Of a stretch of DNA of 64,000 nt, positions 23,760-34,903 are shown one piece after another (positions within the stretch are counted from its first letter, which is position 1; the number at the start of each line of letters is the position of its first letter). The stretch lies in contig CM119270.1 in NCBI GenBank assembly GCA_051294375.1, forward strand, positions 1,328,484 through 1,392,483. The letters are read 5' to 3'. The position numbers were made by a program, and so were the translations under genes. The stretch is from Paraspadella gotoi. Its lineage: Eukaryota; Chaetognatha. The notes beneath the pieces were generated by a model, which saw nothing but the letters and a program-made list of their open reading frames with translations, had not been told where the DNA came from and made no database searches.

Positions 23760-24130
23760 GCTGAAATTGAAAATTGAACACCCTTGCGTCATCGGTGTTT
23801 AATATGGTACATTTTACATACTTCCAGGAAATGAACGAACAAACAAGTCAGCCAATACCGTCTACAAAAAATGAATTTCTCTTACGAATGAGACAACATC
23901 TCGCGATTTCCACATCGACCAAAGTTTTAATCTCCCTCATTTCCGGAACATATGTTTCGCCTGCGGGGATCGACTTTCAAAAGAGGGGGGGAGAGGGATG
24001 TGGAGAGCTTCGGGCCTTGGAATCGCCGGGACTGAAGGCCTCCTTAGGCCCCCTTAGGCCCTTAAAACCCCGCGGGGCTTCTCTCTCTCTTGCGTAAAGA
24101 AGAATAAATGTAGATTTGAAAAAAAAGAAA
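23760..24130 (+). other. Unique stretch with an open frame
   Basis: A 107-codon plus frame (23774-24097) of mixed composition, without a recognisable domain. The 3' part is GC-rich and repetitive (GGCCTCCTTAGGCCCCCTTA). It ends shortly before a pure (CGT)n array. Coding is possible but unsupported. Confidence 0.2.
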
Positions 24131-24136
24131 AAAAAT

Positions 24137-24137
<1 letters not shown>

Positions 24138-24188
<51 letters not shown>
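24138..24188. repeat. Pure (CGT)17 array
   Basis: Seventeen uninterrupted CGT triplets, one of many CpG-containing triplet arrays here. Confidence 0.95.
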
Positions 24189-24189
24189 A

Positions 24190-24387
24190 ATCCAAGTAAA
24201 GTCAAAAAAGTTTTCTTCGTTTGAAATCCAAGTATTTTTAAAAACTTGAATATATTTTAATGTTTTTTTTGAAAAAAAAAAATTGAGGTTAAAACTATAA
24301 GGACGTTAAAAAATATTTTTTTACTTTTTTATAATTTTAACAAACAAGTTAAAACTATCGAGACGATAATAGTTTTAAATATCGGGA

Positions 24388-24424
<37 letters not shown>

Positions 24425-24940
24425 TTCGTCAAGAGGTCCATTAATCCATAGCCAGAGCTCGGCATGATAAGGCATGACTAAAACTCCATTAAGATGTCAA
24501 AGCCTCCTTCCTCTTTTTCCGTCGGCGGGTTTTTGGCCGGGTGGAGGGAGGAAGAGGAGGAGGAGGAGGAGGAAGAGGAGGAGGAGGAGGAAGATGACAC
24601 GGGAAGAGGAGATTATGTCAGGGATTATGACATTATGACAAAGTTGTCGTCGATAGCAAGAGATAAAATTATGTCATTATATACCACGATTGAAAATCAA
24701 TAGAAAAAAACTCTATTTCGATTATTCGTATGTAGATGTATGATTTTATGTATTGAAATAAAAAAAAAATTAGTATTCATATGTAAATTCTTTTCCACTT
24801 TTTAAAGTTGTTTATATTTAAACATCAAGTCCAATATAATAGATAAATTAGTAACGTTGTAATTTTCATAAAAATATGATAAAAAAATGTCACAAATGAC
24901 TAAGATCACGACACTGGTGATCACAACGGAGACGAAAACA

Positions 24941-24977
<37 letters not shown>

Positions 24978-25030
24978 CGCCGTCCACCGGCTGAACAATA
25001 ATGGCGTAAACTGTAAATTGGATGGCAAAC
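24190..25030. other. AT-rich DNA with short arrays
   Basis: Contains (CT)n at 24391-24420, a GGA array at 24545-24592 and (GAC)n at 24940-24976. Between them the sequence is AT-rich and I see no gene. Confidence 0.5.
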
Positions 25031-25206
25031 AACAAACATTGGCGGCGGTCAAACCTGGAGAGAGAGATGAGGTGAGAGAGGGAGACGGAGAGAGGATAGA
25101 GAAGATGAGAGAGAGAGAGAGACAGATGAGAGAGAGAGAGACGACGAGAGAGAGATGACGAGGAGAGAAGGAGATACGAGAGATAGAGAGAGAAGAGAGA
25201 GAGCCA

Positions 25207-26106
25207 GAGACGTTAAGGGATAATGGAAAGTATACAGAAAATGCGTAGAAAACTTAATGGATTATTGGCAAGAAAAAGGCTGGAAAAGGGGAAAAAAATA
25301 GGAAACAAGAAAAAAAGTGAGAGAACAAAACAAAATAAAATATGATTTTAAGTTTAAGGATAAATCCACGATAAAATTAAATTAGAAATTTTAATAAAAT
25401 ACATATTTTTTTAAAAATTATCTTAGCTTATTTCAATTTAATGTCATTTATTGTTAATCTAAAGAAACCGAACTAACCGTCCGAATTTAATAATTAATTT
25501 CTTAAACAAACGAACAAGCCGTCAATAGCGGAAAAAAAAGTTAATATTTTACATTTGAACAAAGGGAGAGATATTAACAATTAACAATAACACCTAATAA
25601 TAGAACAAAAATATTAAAACAAATATATCAACTGCAATAAAAATATCGATTCTTCTCAAACGACCATCGCAACAATACAACACAACAACAACATCAACAA
25701 CACTAGCCAGCAGCAGCAGCAGCAGAACGAGGCGATTCTTTTCTCACTTTCATCCCTTTTTTTCTCTCAGTCCAAAAATGAAAAAGAAAAAGTTTTTGTG
25801 TTGTTGGATTTCTGGTCAAAAAACTTCGTAAATTTTAAGTTTATTTATTCTTTTCTTTCAAGTTATTTTCTTTTTTACGAATTTTTTTCTATTTTTTTAT
25901 TTTTCTTTTCTTTTCATTTTCTATTTTTTTTTTTCATTTTCTATTTTTCTTTCATTTTCTATTATTTCTATTTTTTCTTCTATTTTTTCTATTTGTTTTT
26001 CTTTTCTCTTCTTTCAGATTCACCGGATTTTTGTGTTTGTTTATCTCGAATCTTTTTTTGTTTGGAAACAAGGAATCTGGCGGGAAAAAAAATCGTTAAA
26101 CTGTTC

Positions 26107-26146
<40 letters not shown>

Positions 26147-26450
26147 GAGAGAAAGAGAGACGAGAGAGATGAGAGGAGAGAGAGAGAGAAGAGAGAGGAT
26201 TAAAAAATGGCGGAGTGTCAGAGTCTCAATTCTTTGTTTGTTCTCGAGGAGAAAGAAAAAAAGACGAAATCGATTTGTTCTTAGGGTCATTTGTTCTCGT
26301 TAAGAACAATCGCTTAAGAACAATATCTTTTCCATTTTTATCCCTTTCTATTTTATTTGTATTCCCTTTTTCTATTTTTTTCCCATTTTCCATTTTCTTC
26401 GGTCAATTATTCATTTTTTCTATCCAAAAATGGATAGATTCCTTCTTTTT
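25207..26450 (+). repeat. Second direct duplication, copy 1
   Basis: Repeated at 27329-28527 with numerous small indels. Shared landmarks in order: GAGACGTTAAGGGATAATGG, a (CAG)n stretch, a pyrimidine-rich T/C run of about 170 bases ending in TTTCAG, GGAATCTGGCGGG, a GA array, ATGGCGGAG and TATCCAAAAATGG. Offset is about 2.1 kb. A GA array (25040-25205) precedes it. Confidence 0.85.
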
Positions 26451-26469
26451 TTGGAACTGTCTTTGAATA

Positions 26470-27267
26470 TCTCACTTTAAATATCAGTGGAAAAATATTC
26501 AGAGGCTCTATTTCAGGGTTGCATAACATATCATTTTTTCTTTTTTTAAATTCAATGATTATTCATTTTCAGCGGCTTTCTAAATTTAACTCATCATGTT
26601 TTTTCTTTTTAAATATCATTGAATCTGTTCTTCTCATTATATGGCCGTTCTTGTCATGAAATCCGTTTTTTTTTTAAACTGATCCATCTTTCCTACTTAA
26701 TATCATTGAATTTTGCTCGGTTTCCTTTTAAATATCATCCTTTTTTAAATATCATCTTTACTTTTGTTAACAATATCATCAGTTTTTAAATATCAGTAAC
26801 GTCCTAAATCGGCTTTTCCTTTTAAATATCATTTTTCCAAATAACTATCATCGGTGTTTTACTCTTTACTATTCATCACTTTTTAAATTATCATCAACTC
26901 CTAAACTCGGTTTTCCTTTTAATATCATCTGGGTTTTTAAATATTCATTTCTCCAAATAACTATCATCCATGTTTTTTACTTTTAAAATATCAACATTTT
27001 TTAATATATCTCAAGTTAATAACATCGGTTTCCTTTTAAATATCATTTTTCCAAATAACTATCATCGCGTTTTTTACTTTTAACTATCATTCCTTTTTTA
27101 AATATCATCAACTCCTAAATCGGTTTCTTTTAAATATCATCTTTTTTAAATATCATTTTACTTTTTAAATATCATCATTTATATCAGTTAAACTCTAAAT
27201 CGGTTTCCTTTTTAAATATTCATTTTTCCAAATAACTCATCGGTTGGTTTTACTTTTAATCTCTCCT
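26470..27267 (+). repeat. Diverged TTTTTAAATATCATC array
   Basis: About 800 bases of imperfect repeats around TTTTTAAATATCATC, with variants TTTCCAAATAACTATCATCG, CTCCTAAATCGG and TTTCCTTTTAAATATCAT suggesting a longer higher-order unit. It lies between the two copies of the 25.2/27.3 kb duplication and ends at a 25 N gap. Confidence 0.8.
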
Positions 27268-27328
27268 NNNNNNNNNNNNNNNNNNNNNNNNNGAGAGAGA
27301 GATAGAGAGAGAGAAAGAGAGAGAGAGA

Positions 27329-28230
27329 GAGACGTTAAGGGATAATGGAAAGGTATAGAGAAAATGCGAGAAAACTAATGGATTATTGGCAAAAAAAGGT
27401 GAAAAGGGGAAAAATAGGAAAACAAGAAAAAAAGTGAGAGACAAACAAAATAAAATATGATTTTAAGTTTAAGGATAAATCCACGAATAAAATTAAATAA
27501 AAATTTTAATAAAATACATATTTTTTAAAAATTATCTTTAGTTAATTTAATTTAGTTCATTTTATTTAATCTAAAGAACCGAAACTAACCGTCCGAATTT
27601 AATTAATTAATCTTAACAAACGAAACAAGTCGTCAATAGGGAAAAAAAAGTTAATATTACATTTGAAACAAAGGAGAAGATATAAACAATTAACAATAAC
27701 AACACTAATAATAGAACAAAAATATAAAAACAAATATATCAACTGCAATAAAAATATCGATTCTTCTCAACGTCCATCGCAATAAACAACAACAACAACA
27801 ACATCAACAACAGCAGCAGCAGCAGTAGCAGCAACGAGGCGATCCTTTTCTCACTTCCATCCTTTTTTTCTCTCAGTCAAAAATGAAAATGAAAAAGTTT
27901 TTGTGTTTGTGGATTTTCTGGTCAAAAACTTCGTAAATTTTAAGTTTATTTTATTCTTTTCTTTCAAGTTCAAGTTTTTCTTTTTACGAATTTTTTTCTA
28001 TTTTTCTATTTTTCTTTTTTTTTCTTTTTCATTTTCTATTTTTTATTTTTCATTTTCTATTATTTTCTTTTTCATTTTCTATTATTTTCTATTTTTTCTT
28101 CTATTTTTTCTATTTGTTTTTCTTTTCTCTTCTTTCAGATTCACCGGATTTTTGTGTTTGTTTATCTCGAATCTTTTTTTGTTTGGAAACAAGGAATCTG
28201 GCGGGAAAAAAAATCGTTAAACTGTTCAAC

Positions 28231-28269
<39 letters not shown>

Positions 28270-28527
28270 AGAGAGAGATAAAAAATGGCGGAGTGGTCAA
28301 GTCTCAATTCTTTGTTTGTTCTCGAGGAGAAAGAAAAAAAGAACGAAATCGATTTGTTCTTAGGTCATTTGTTCTCGTTAAGAACAATCGCTAAGAACAA
28401 TATCTTTTTCCATTTTTATCCCTTTTCTATTTTATTTGTATTCCCTTTTCCTATTTTTTTCCATTTTCCATTTTCTTCGGTCAATTATTCATTTTTTCTA
28501 TCCAAAAATGGATAGATTCCTTTTTTT
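27329..28527 (+). repeat. Second direct duplication, copy 2
   Basis: Copy of 25207-26450. After the GA array there is a 76-codon frame beginning MAEWSSLNSLFVLEE; in copy 1 the same start is followed by an early frame break. A first exon is possible but unsupported. A 25 N gap (27268-27292) lies just before this copy. Confidence 0.85.
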
Positions 28528-28881
28528 CCTTTTTACATTTTCTTTATTTCCTTTTTTCGTTTTTACTTATTCTCATTTCTTTCTATATCATTTATTTATT
28601 GTCATTCTTTCGATTTATTATTATCACTATATTTATTATTTATTATTCGTTATGATCTCATTTGTACGAGAATGACTTGAGCGAAAAAAAAAAAAAATGT
28701 TTTCATCGATAAGTTAAGATTAATAATATTAATCAAAATATTAATCAATTCTGATCACCAGCTTTCAGCTTTTAAAACCTCACCTCTTTCTCTGGTTCAA
28801 CCTCGACTCCCTAACTTACCCGACCGACATCAGAAAATCGCTTTTAACCACACCTTCTCACATCCCTCACCTTTCTTCACC
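28528..28881. other. T-rich then mixed sequence, no gene
   Basis: T-rich low-complexity DNA to about 28670, then about 130 bases of C-rich unique sequence leading into the 70 bp repeat. Confidence 0.4.
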
Positions 28882-29007
28882 CGATAGCGAGGCCCTGTGA
28901 TATTTTCCGTCATCCACCCTACTAAGCTCATATAGTGTAGTCGTTCTGGCTCGATAGCGAGGCCCTGTGATATTTTCCGTCATCCACCCTACTAAGCTCA
29001 TATAGTG
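28882..29007 (+). repeat. Exact 56 bp block repeated at 70 bp period
   Basis: A 56 base block starting CGATAGCGAGGCCCTGTGAT is present twice without a difference, at 28882-28937 and 28952-29007, separated by 14 bases. The block is neither AT-rich nor low complexity. Confidence 0.95.
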
Positions 29008-29039
29008 CCCCCCTACTCACCCCCAATCTCCGCCCCCCC

Positions 29040-29826
29040 CTAGGGGTTAAGTCGCGACCCACCACGCCTCAAATATTTGACCAAAAGTAGCCAAATCGAA
29101 ATCTGATCCTTTTGGCCGCCAATTCCACGTGGGGCCTCCTTTTTTTTTATTCGTGGCGTTGTTTGGCGATGGCGTAAAACTTGGCGGAGTGGGTTTGTTG
29201 GCGTGGTTGTTTGGAAAGGTGTTGGCGTAGTCGTTTGTTGTGACTTAATTGTCGTTAAATATTCGTCGTTGTCGTTGTTGTTGTTATTGTTTTTGAAGTG
29301 ATCGTCATCGTTGTCGTCTCAGCGGTCGTCGTCGTCGTCGGTCCGAAGAGGGTAAGAACTCAAGAAAGAAAGAGAGTAAAAGACGCAATAAAAAGGGTAA
29401 AAGAAAAAAATTACCGTGAAAGTTAGAGGATGAGAGAAGAGAGGAGAGAGAGAGACGAGAGGAGAGAGAAGAGAAGAAGAGAGAGGTCAACATCGAACCC
29501 TGCGTAGCCCTGCCTTTTGCGTCTACTTTGACTCGAGATGGCAGATATTATTTTTCGTACTCTAACATAAACCATATTTACATATTTACAAGGACACGCG
29601 AAACCATTAAACGAAGATACAAGCTCAGAGAGAGAGAGAGAGAGACCCGCACGAGAGGAGAGAGAGAGAGAGACAATCCAAACAAGGCCGAGGAAAGGAG
29701 TTGATCCGGAAACCGTTAAATCATCATTTTTAATAAACTTTTTCTGTTTTGTTTACATTTTTTTTTCGGGATTCTGTTGTTGACACTGGGCGGCGCTGGA
29801 CAGTGTTGACGCTCGTCGTCCGTCGT

Positions 29827-29865
<39 letters not shown>

Positions 29866-29880
29866 TCGATCTTTTTAAAA
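29040..29880. other. Mixed sequence with GTT/CGT and GA arrays
   Basis: 29160-29340 is G/T-rich (GTTGGCGTGG, GTCGTTGTTGTT). GA arrays lie at 29435-29490 and 29630-29675, and (CGT)n at 29815-29862. No gene is recognised. Confidence 0.5.
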
Positions 29881-29887
29881 AATGAAA

Positions 29888-29936
29888 AAAGATAATCTTA
29901 AAATCTTAAAATCTTAAAATCTTAAAATCTTAAAAT
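29888..29936 (+). repeat. 10 bp AATCTTAAAA tandem repeat
   Basis: Five near-perfect copies of AATCTTAAAA in a row. Confidence 0.85.
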
Positions 29937-30189
29937 GTTCTTAGATTTTGAGTTGTTCGTTTCATTTGAAATAAAATCGTTGTCCAATTAAACTTCAAAC
30001 TCTCTCTATTAATCACTACGCAACGAAAGAAAGGAAATAACACAATGAGTTGGTACAACTTTTAAAACAAACGTTTCGGGCGATGAAACAAACTATAAAA
30101 CATATAGATTTATACAAAAAAAAATCATTCAATATTAATAATAGTAATAATGCCAATAGCTTTTTATAATCTTCGTTGTCGTTATATAG

Positions 30190-30382
30190 AAGCGGTCCCC
30201 GTCGTCGTCGTCGTCGTCGTTGTTGTCGTCGTCGTCGTTATCGTCGTCGTCTTCACTTCCGTTCCGCGTTCGTTGCGCCCGGGAAAAGACCGCGATTTGC
30301 AAAAATCGCAAGACGACGACGACGAGGGACGACGACGACGACGACGACGACGACTAAGACGACGACGACAACGACGACGACA
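30190..30382. repeat. Inverted pair of triplet arrays
   Basis: (CGT)n-type triplets at 30196-30253 are followed about 60 bases later by (GAC)n-type triplets (30312-30382), so the two arrays can pair into a very large hairpin. A small hairpin (GCGATTT/AAATCGC) lies at the apex. Confidence 0.8.
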
Positions 30383-30479
30383 ATATTTTTCTATCGCACG
30401 TCCATAAAAAAAAATCAAAAACTCTTGTAAACTCAACCGATTTTTTTTGTCCACTTTTTTTTTTCAAAAACGATTTTTA

Positions 30480-30770
30480 AACCTTTTTTCTTCCTTTTTT
30501 TCTTTCTTTTTTTCTTTCTTTTTTTCTTTCTTTTTCTCTCTTTGTATGTCTTCTCCTCTTTCCTTCTCTCACTTCTCCTTTTACTTCTCTCCTCTCTCCC
30601 TCTCTTTTCCTCTCTTCCTCCTTCTTGCTCCCTTTTCTTTCTCTTCTTGTTTTCTCCTTTCCTCTTCCTCCTCCTCCTCCTCTTCCTTTCCTCTCTTCGA
30701 CATTCGCCGCCACGAAGTCACACAAAGAGAGAAAGTGAGAGAGAGAGAGAGGGAGAGAGAGATAAAGATT
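30480..30770. repeat. Polypyrimidine tract with GA tail
   Basis: About 220 bases of T/C-rich sequence (CTTTCTTTTT, CTCCTCCTC), then a GA array at 30726-30764. The frames crossing it are low complexity. Confidence 0.8.
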
Positions 30771-30774
30771 TAAA

Positions 30775-31290
30775 AAGTGACGGAGCGTTCTTGTGCGCGC
30801 GCAACGACGGGGACAGAGTCAACGCCTCTGCGCGCACGAGGCCTTGCGTGCGTTTGAATGAATCGCGTCCATTTTTTATACTTAAAGTTAACAAAGTTCA
30901 TCGCGTAAAATGGGCGCGAAGCGCCCGGGTGCTTTCCCTTACCTTCGGCAAAAAGCTGCATAGAGTGGATCACCGGGTTCCGGCAAGTCGCCAAGAGAAC
31001 GATGGAAAGAGGCCCAGGTGGTTCCGAAGGGGTACATCGCCCGCCGTCCGCGAGGGCGGTAAACTAACCGCCGTACACCGGTCCGATGGCTCGCACCTAC
31101 CCTCACGTATGAAGACCTCAACAGGACAATCCCGCTGGGTAGTGCCAGACCCGTCACGCGTGGAAACACAGCTCGCTCCAACCACGGTAGCTGTCGCGGG
31201 CTCGAAAGTACTCGTGACACTTGCTACGGCATATCAGCACCTTTATCAGGCTGACTCCTCACTTGCACATCTGTGAATGAGACGTAAGAG
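30775..31290. other. GC-rich unique block, possible exon
   Basis: About 500 bases of GC-rich, non-repetitive sequence in AT-rich surroundings. One plus frame stays open from 30542 to 31276, and two minus frames are open across 30939-31220. On the minus strand a good donor-like CCGAAG/GTAAGGG occurs near 30947, so a minus-strand exon ending there is possible. No domain is recognised in any frame. It may also be part of a mobile element. Confidence 0.3.
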
Positions 31291-32336
31291 CGCTGCCTTT
31301 AGATCGTCCCCATATGACCGTGCCAGAGGTCATTCCTGGCATCGCGAATGTCCGATAATCACCAAACGAAAACGGAGATCATAAAAATAGCACAAAACAC
31401 GACAACCACCACGCAAAACAAAAATAAAATGAAACACACCAAGATAGTAGAAAGAGTGAAACAGAAAATCAGGCGAAAAACGAGAGAAGACGAGTTAAGC
31501 AAACAGAAGGAAAAATCAATGAGAACGACATTGACGCCGCCTCAGCCGCTGCAGCAGTAGCAGCAGGGGAAGCCGCGGCGGGACTGATGGCTTGCCGACG
31601 GCTCAGAGAGCTGTTGCCGGCAGTTCGGCGGCTCTTCCGGCGCTACAAGACAATGCGGTGGACGACGCCCTAATCTCAGACCTCTACGCCGATCGAATTC
31701 GACAATTACAAAAAAATAAACCGATCGACGACGGTTAAAGCAAAAAGTCTCTAACGTGAAATTCGTCTAATTTTTTACTATATGAGATGCGAGAAGAGAA
31801 GGACCTGGAGATGGATGAGACGACAGATGACTCGGCGGCCAGCGGCTGCCACTGCAGAATCGATAGTGTGGTGAATCGACGACGCAGCTTCGGAGAGGAG
31901 CATTCGTGGAAGACCTGTCGGACGCAGATCGACTAGAGACGGGATGGTGACGAGGACGAGATGAGAGAGACGAGAAAGAAAGAGATGAGAAACGAGAGAA
32001 AACGAGAAAATGTCGCCTTTCGAGTTCTCAATGCATTTTCTAGACGAACGCAACGACTAATCAAATAAACATACGAAAAAATAAATATAGTAACACTTAA
32101 CTTTATATAATTTAGATTTTAGATATAATTTACACATAAAATTACCAACTCTCGTTCATTTCTACTTTGATGAACTTAAGCTACAATTTTCCCCTAAAAG
32201 GTCAGATCATTTTTTTTTCTTTTTCGAAATTTAAATTCGTTTTTAAACTTCAAAGGCCAAATATTTTTTTTTGCCGCCAAATTAAGATTCGACGGTCAAA
32301 ATGAAAAGACCGACATGAGAGTAAAGAGACCGACAT
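31291..32336. other. Unique sequence, no gene recognised
   Basis: Mixed sequence with a short GC-richer part (31530-31700) and a purine-rich part near 31950-32010. Frames of 70-91 codons show no recognisable domain. Confidence 0.4.
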
Positions 32337-32337
32337 A

Positions 32338-32390
32338 ATCATCATCATCTTCATCATCATCTTCATCATCATAATCATAATCATCATCAT

Positions 32391-32471
<81 letters not shown>
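32338..32471. repeat. (ATC)n array
   Basis: About 130 bases of ATC/CAT triplets, interrupted in the first half and pure in the second. In one minus frame it reads as poly-Met. Confidence 0.95.
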
Positions 32472-32630
32472 TACTCTCTTAAGTAGCTGGTCTTATGATG
32501 TATTAAAAAGTCTAATAAAGACCAATATAGTCCCGCTGTCCGTATTTTTTAGAATGACCTTCACAAATTTTACAATATACTTTTAAAGTAATTTTAAATA
32601 GAGATATCCAAAATCAATATCACTCCTTCC

Positions 32631-32748
32631 AGTAGTATAAAGTGGGATTTTAATACAATATAGTTTATATAGGAGATTTTTGACCATTAAGAAAGTATTA
32701 GTGTCCGGAGAGTATTAAAATTGTATTAAAATCCCACTTTATACTACT
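32631..32748. mobile_element. MITE-like element with perfect 29 bp inverted repeats
   Basis: 32631-32659 and 32720-32748 are exact reverse complements with a 60 base interior. If the element is taken as 32635-32744, starting GTATAAAGTGGG and ending CCCACTTTATAC, it is flanked on both sides by TA, the target site of Tc1/mariner-type elements. It has no coding capacity. A non-autonomous Tc1/mariner-like element is inferred; the flanking symmetry also extends two bases beyond the TA. Confidence 0.65.
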
Positions 32749-32984
32749 ACTCTTCCCCTCATTTTACACTTTTTCCTGATTCGCAGTTCGCCTCCCCTTA
32801 AATCTCTTTTCCTTTTTTTTTCTCTTTCCTTTTTCCTTCCCTTTTTTTTTCCTTTCTCATTTTTTTTCGTCCTTCGGAATGAATGTCAACCAGGATTTGG
32901 AAATTCCCTCACAACGAAATGTCGAGTTGATTTCCCAAGATACGAAAACGAAATGTCAACAGTCAGTGTGATACAATGTGGTAT

Positions 32985-33130
32985 GATGTTATGTGAAATG
33001 GTATGATGTGATGTGATATGTGATGTGATATGTGATATGAAACTGTCCGATGCGAAGTGACACGTGATGTATGTAATGCATATGATTTAATATTATGCGA
33101 TATGAAGCGTTGTGATATGAAATAATACGA
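32985..33130 (+). repeat. Imperfect GTGATATGTGATGT repeats
   Basis: A run of GTGAT/ATATG units of variable length between about 32990 and 33120. A short TGAT tetranucleotide run follows at 33388-33405 and a CT tract at 33170-33250. Confidence 0.6.
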
Positions 33131-33532
33131 TTAAATTTGTTGTAATGTGAAAAAAAACTCATACAAAGGTCTCTCTCTCTTCTTCTTCTCCGCTTCTCCT
33201 TCTCTCTCTTCTCTCTTCTCTCTCGTTCTCGTCTCTGCTCTCTCTCTCATTTCTGTCTCAAGGCCAATCAGATAAAATGTCAATGTTCAAGTAATGTTCA
33301 CTGTCTCTTTTCACTCTCTTGCTCCGAATGCTTATCATATAGGGTGTCATGATTGGTTGAAATTAATTTGTCATTGAACGATAGAATGATTGATTGATTG
33401 ATTGATGTGATTGATTGAATTGGATTGTGCGCCAATAAATTTAATTCGATTTCGAATCTCGCGGATTCAATATTTCTCTCCGTTGAGTANNNNNNNNNNN
33501 NNNNNNNNNNNNNNNNNNNNNNNNNNNNNNNN

Positions 33533-33568
<36 letters not shown>

Positions 33569-34645
33569 AGATAATGTCAATGACTACGATAAAAAGGCAG
33601 AACATGTGAAGGACCCAAATGATAAATAAGTTTTATTTAAAATTAAAAATGAATGTTTCAAAAACTGACGATTCATATTTACTCTGAAGCATCAAAGAAA
33701 GTAATTTTTGTTGTATGAAAAATTTTGTAATTAATAGGCTATTTAATTTAAATTTTTTTTCAAATTTCCTTTATACTGTATCGATTGCTCGCAAATCACC
33801 GACGCAACAAAACCAAGAGCAGCAAGAGCCTTACCCAGCCTCACCCAGCCTTACCCTAACNNNNNNNNNNNNNNNNNNNNNNNNNNNNNNNNNNNNNNNN
33901 NNNNNNNNNNNNNNNNNNNNNNNNNNNNNNNNNNNNNNNNNNNNNNNNNNNNNNNNNNNNNNNNNNNNNNNNNNNNNNNNNNNNNNNNNNNNNNNNNNNN
34001 NNNNNNNNNNNNNNNNNNNNNNNNNNNNNNNNNNNNNNNNNNNNNNNNNNNNNNNNNNNNNNNNNNNNNNNNNNNNNNNNNNNNNNNNNNNNNNNNNNNN
34101 NNNNNNNNNNNNNNNNNNNNNNNNNNNNNNNNNNNNNNNNNNNNNNNNNNNNNNNNNNNNNNNNNNNNNNNNNNNNNNNNNNNNNNNNNNNNNNNNNNNN
34201 NNNNNNNNNNNNNNNNNNNNNNNNNNNNNNNNNNNNNNNNNNNNNNNNNNNNNNNNNNNNNNNNNNNNNNNNNGCGGCGGTGGCGGCGTACCGCTGGCGG
34301 TCTTGGCGATCCCGATGACGGCCGACAACATTTCGTCCTCGATTATTCGCTTTGATGAGTCCAGGTTTTTGTTCCGCGCGTTTGAGAAAAGATTTTAAAA
34401 AAATTTTAAAGTATTTTATGATGAGTTTGTATCGTTTAATAGCGATTTGTAATATAAAAGATAAAGATTATTATGCTATTTATTCTAAAGTGAGGCCGAA
34501 ATTAACTAGAAAGTCTTAGAAAAACTGAGTTTCTTAAAAAAAATTCAAATGCTTGCATAATTGTTCGTTTGAAACATCGAATTTTCTTGGAATTTTGATG
34601 AGTTAATCACTTTACAATCTACATTGTACAATAAAATATACGCTT
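33533..34645 (+). repeat. Large inverted repeat, left arm
   Basis: It matches the reverse complement of 34903-36100: (CGA)n, GATAATGTCAATGACTACGA, the AATCACCG..ACCCAGCC block, GATGACGGCCGACAACAT, and ATATACGCTT at the inner end. It holds a 413 N gap (33861-34273) where the right arm has GC-rich sequence of similar length. Confidence 0.85.
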
Positions 34646-34670
34646 NNNNNNNNNNNNNNNNNNNNNNNNN
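34646..34670. other. 25 N gap, one of nine of this exact size
   Basis: Gaps of exactly 25 N are at 7010, 9569, 19464, 27268, 34646, 37461, 45180, 58102 and 61422. A fixed size means a placeholder and not a measured length. Confidence 0.95.
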
Positions 34671-34903
34671 TTGAACGACATAAAGAGGCGTTCAATATAA
34701 GCACTTCCCATGAGCTACGGATCAGCTGTAACACCATGTTACAGGCGGGTTTAATAGCGCCCCGTCCCTCTTAACTTGCCAGACGAATCAACCGGCTAAG
34801 AACCCCAGACCTTTGGGTGGTGAGGCGAATGACTTTGCCACCGGCCACCACAATTGGCCCACGTGATTAACCGGTATGGTGGAATTTTAGTCCTACCATA
34901 AAG
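34671..34903 (-). mobile_element. tRNA-derived SINE, copy 3 (apex of inverted repeat)
   Basis: On the minus strand it carries GGACTAAAATTCCACC, an A box TGGCAAAGTCAT, CCTCACCACCC, GGGGTTCTTAGCC, TTAAGAGGGACGG, GTAACATGGTGTTAC and GCTTATATTGAACG, in the order seen at 3139-3362. It lies between the 25 N gap (34646-34670) and the right arm of the large inverted repeat. Confidence 0.65.

Noticed and set aside
23295-23792. 165-codon minus frame
   Set aside because: Ser/Leu-rich translation of a polypurine tract; no real protein signature.
28285-28515. 76-codon frame starting MAEWSSLNSLF as a gene
   Set aside because: The second half is low-complexity Phe/Ser-rich, the other copy is frame-broken, and no downstream exon is visible. 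Mentioned within the duplication only.
30542-31276. 244-codon plus frame as a gene
   Set aside because: Its first third is a polypyrimidine tract. The rest is GC-rich with frames open on both strands and no domain, so I kept it only as an unassigned block.
33715-34398. 227-codon plus frame
   Set aside because: Most of it is the 413 N gap, and it lies in an arm of the large inverted repeat.
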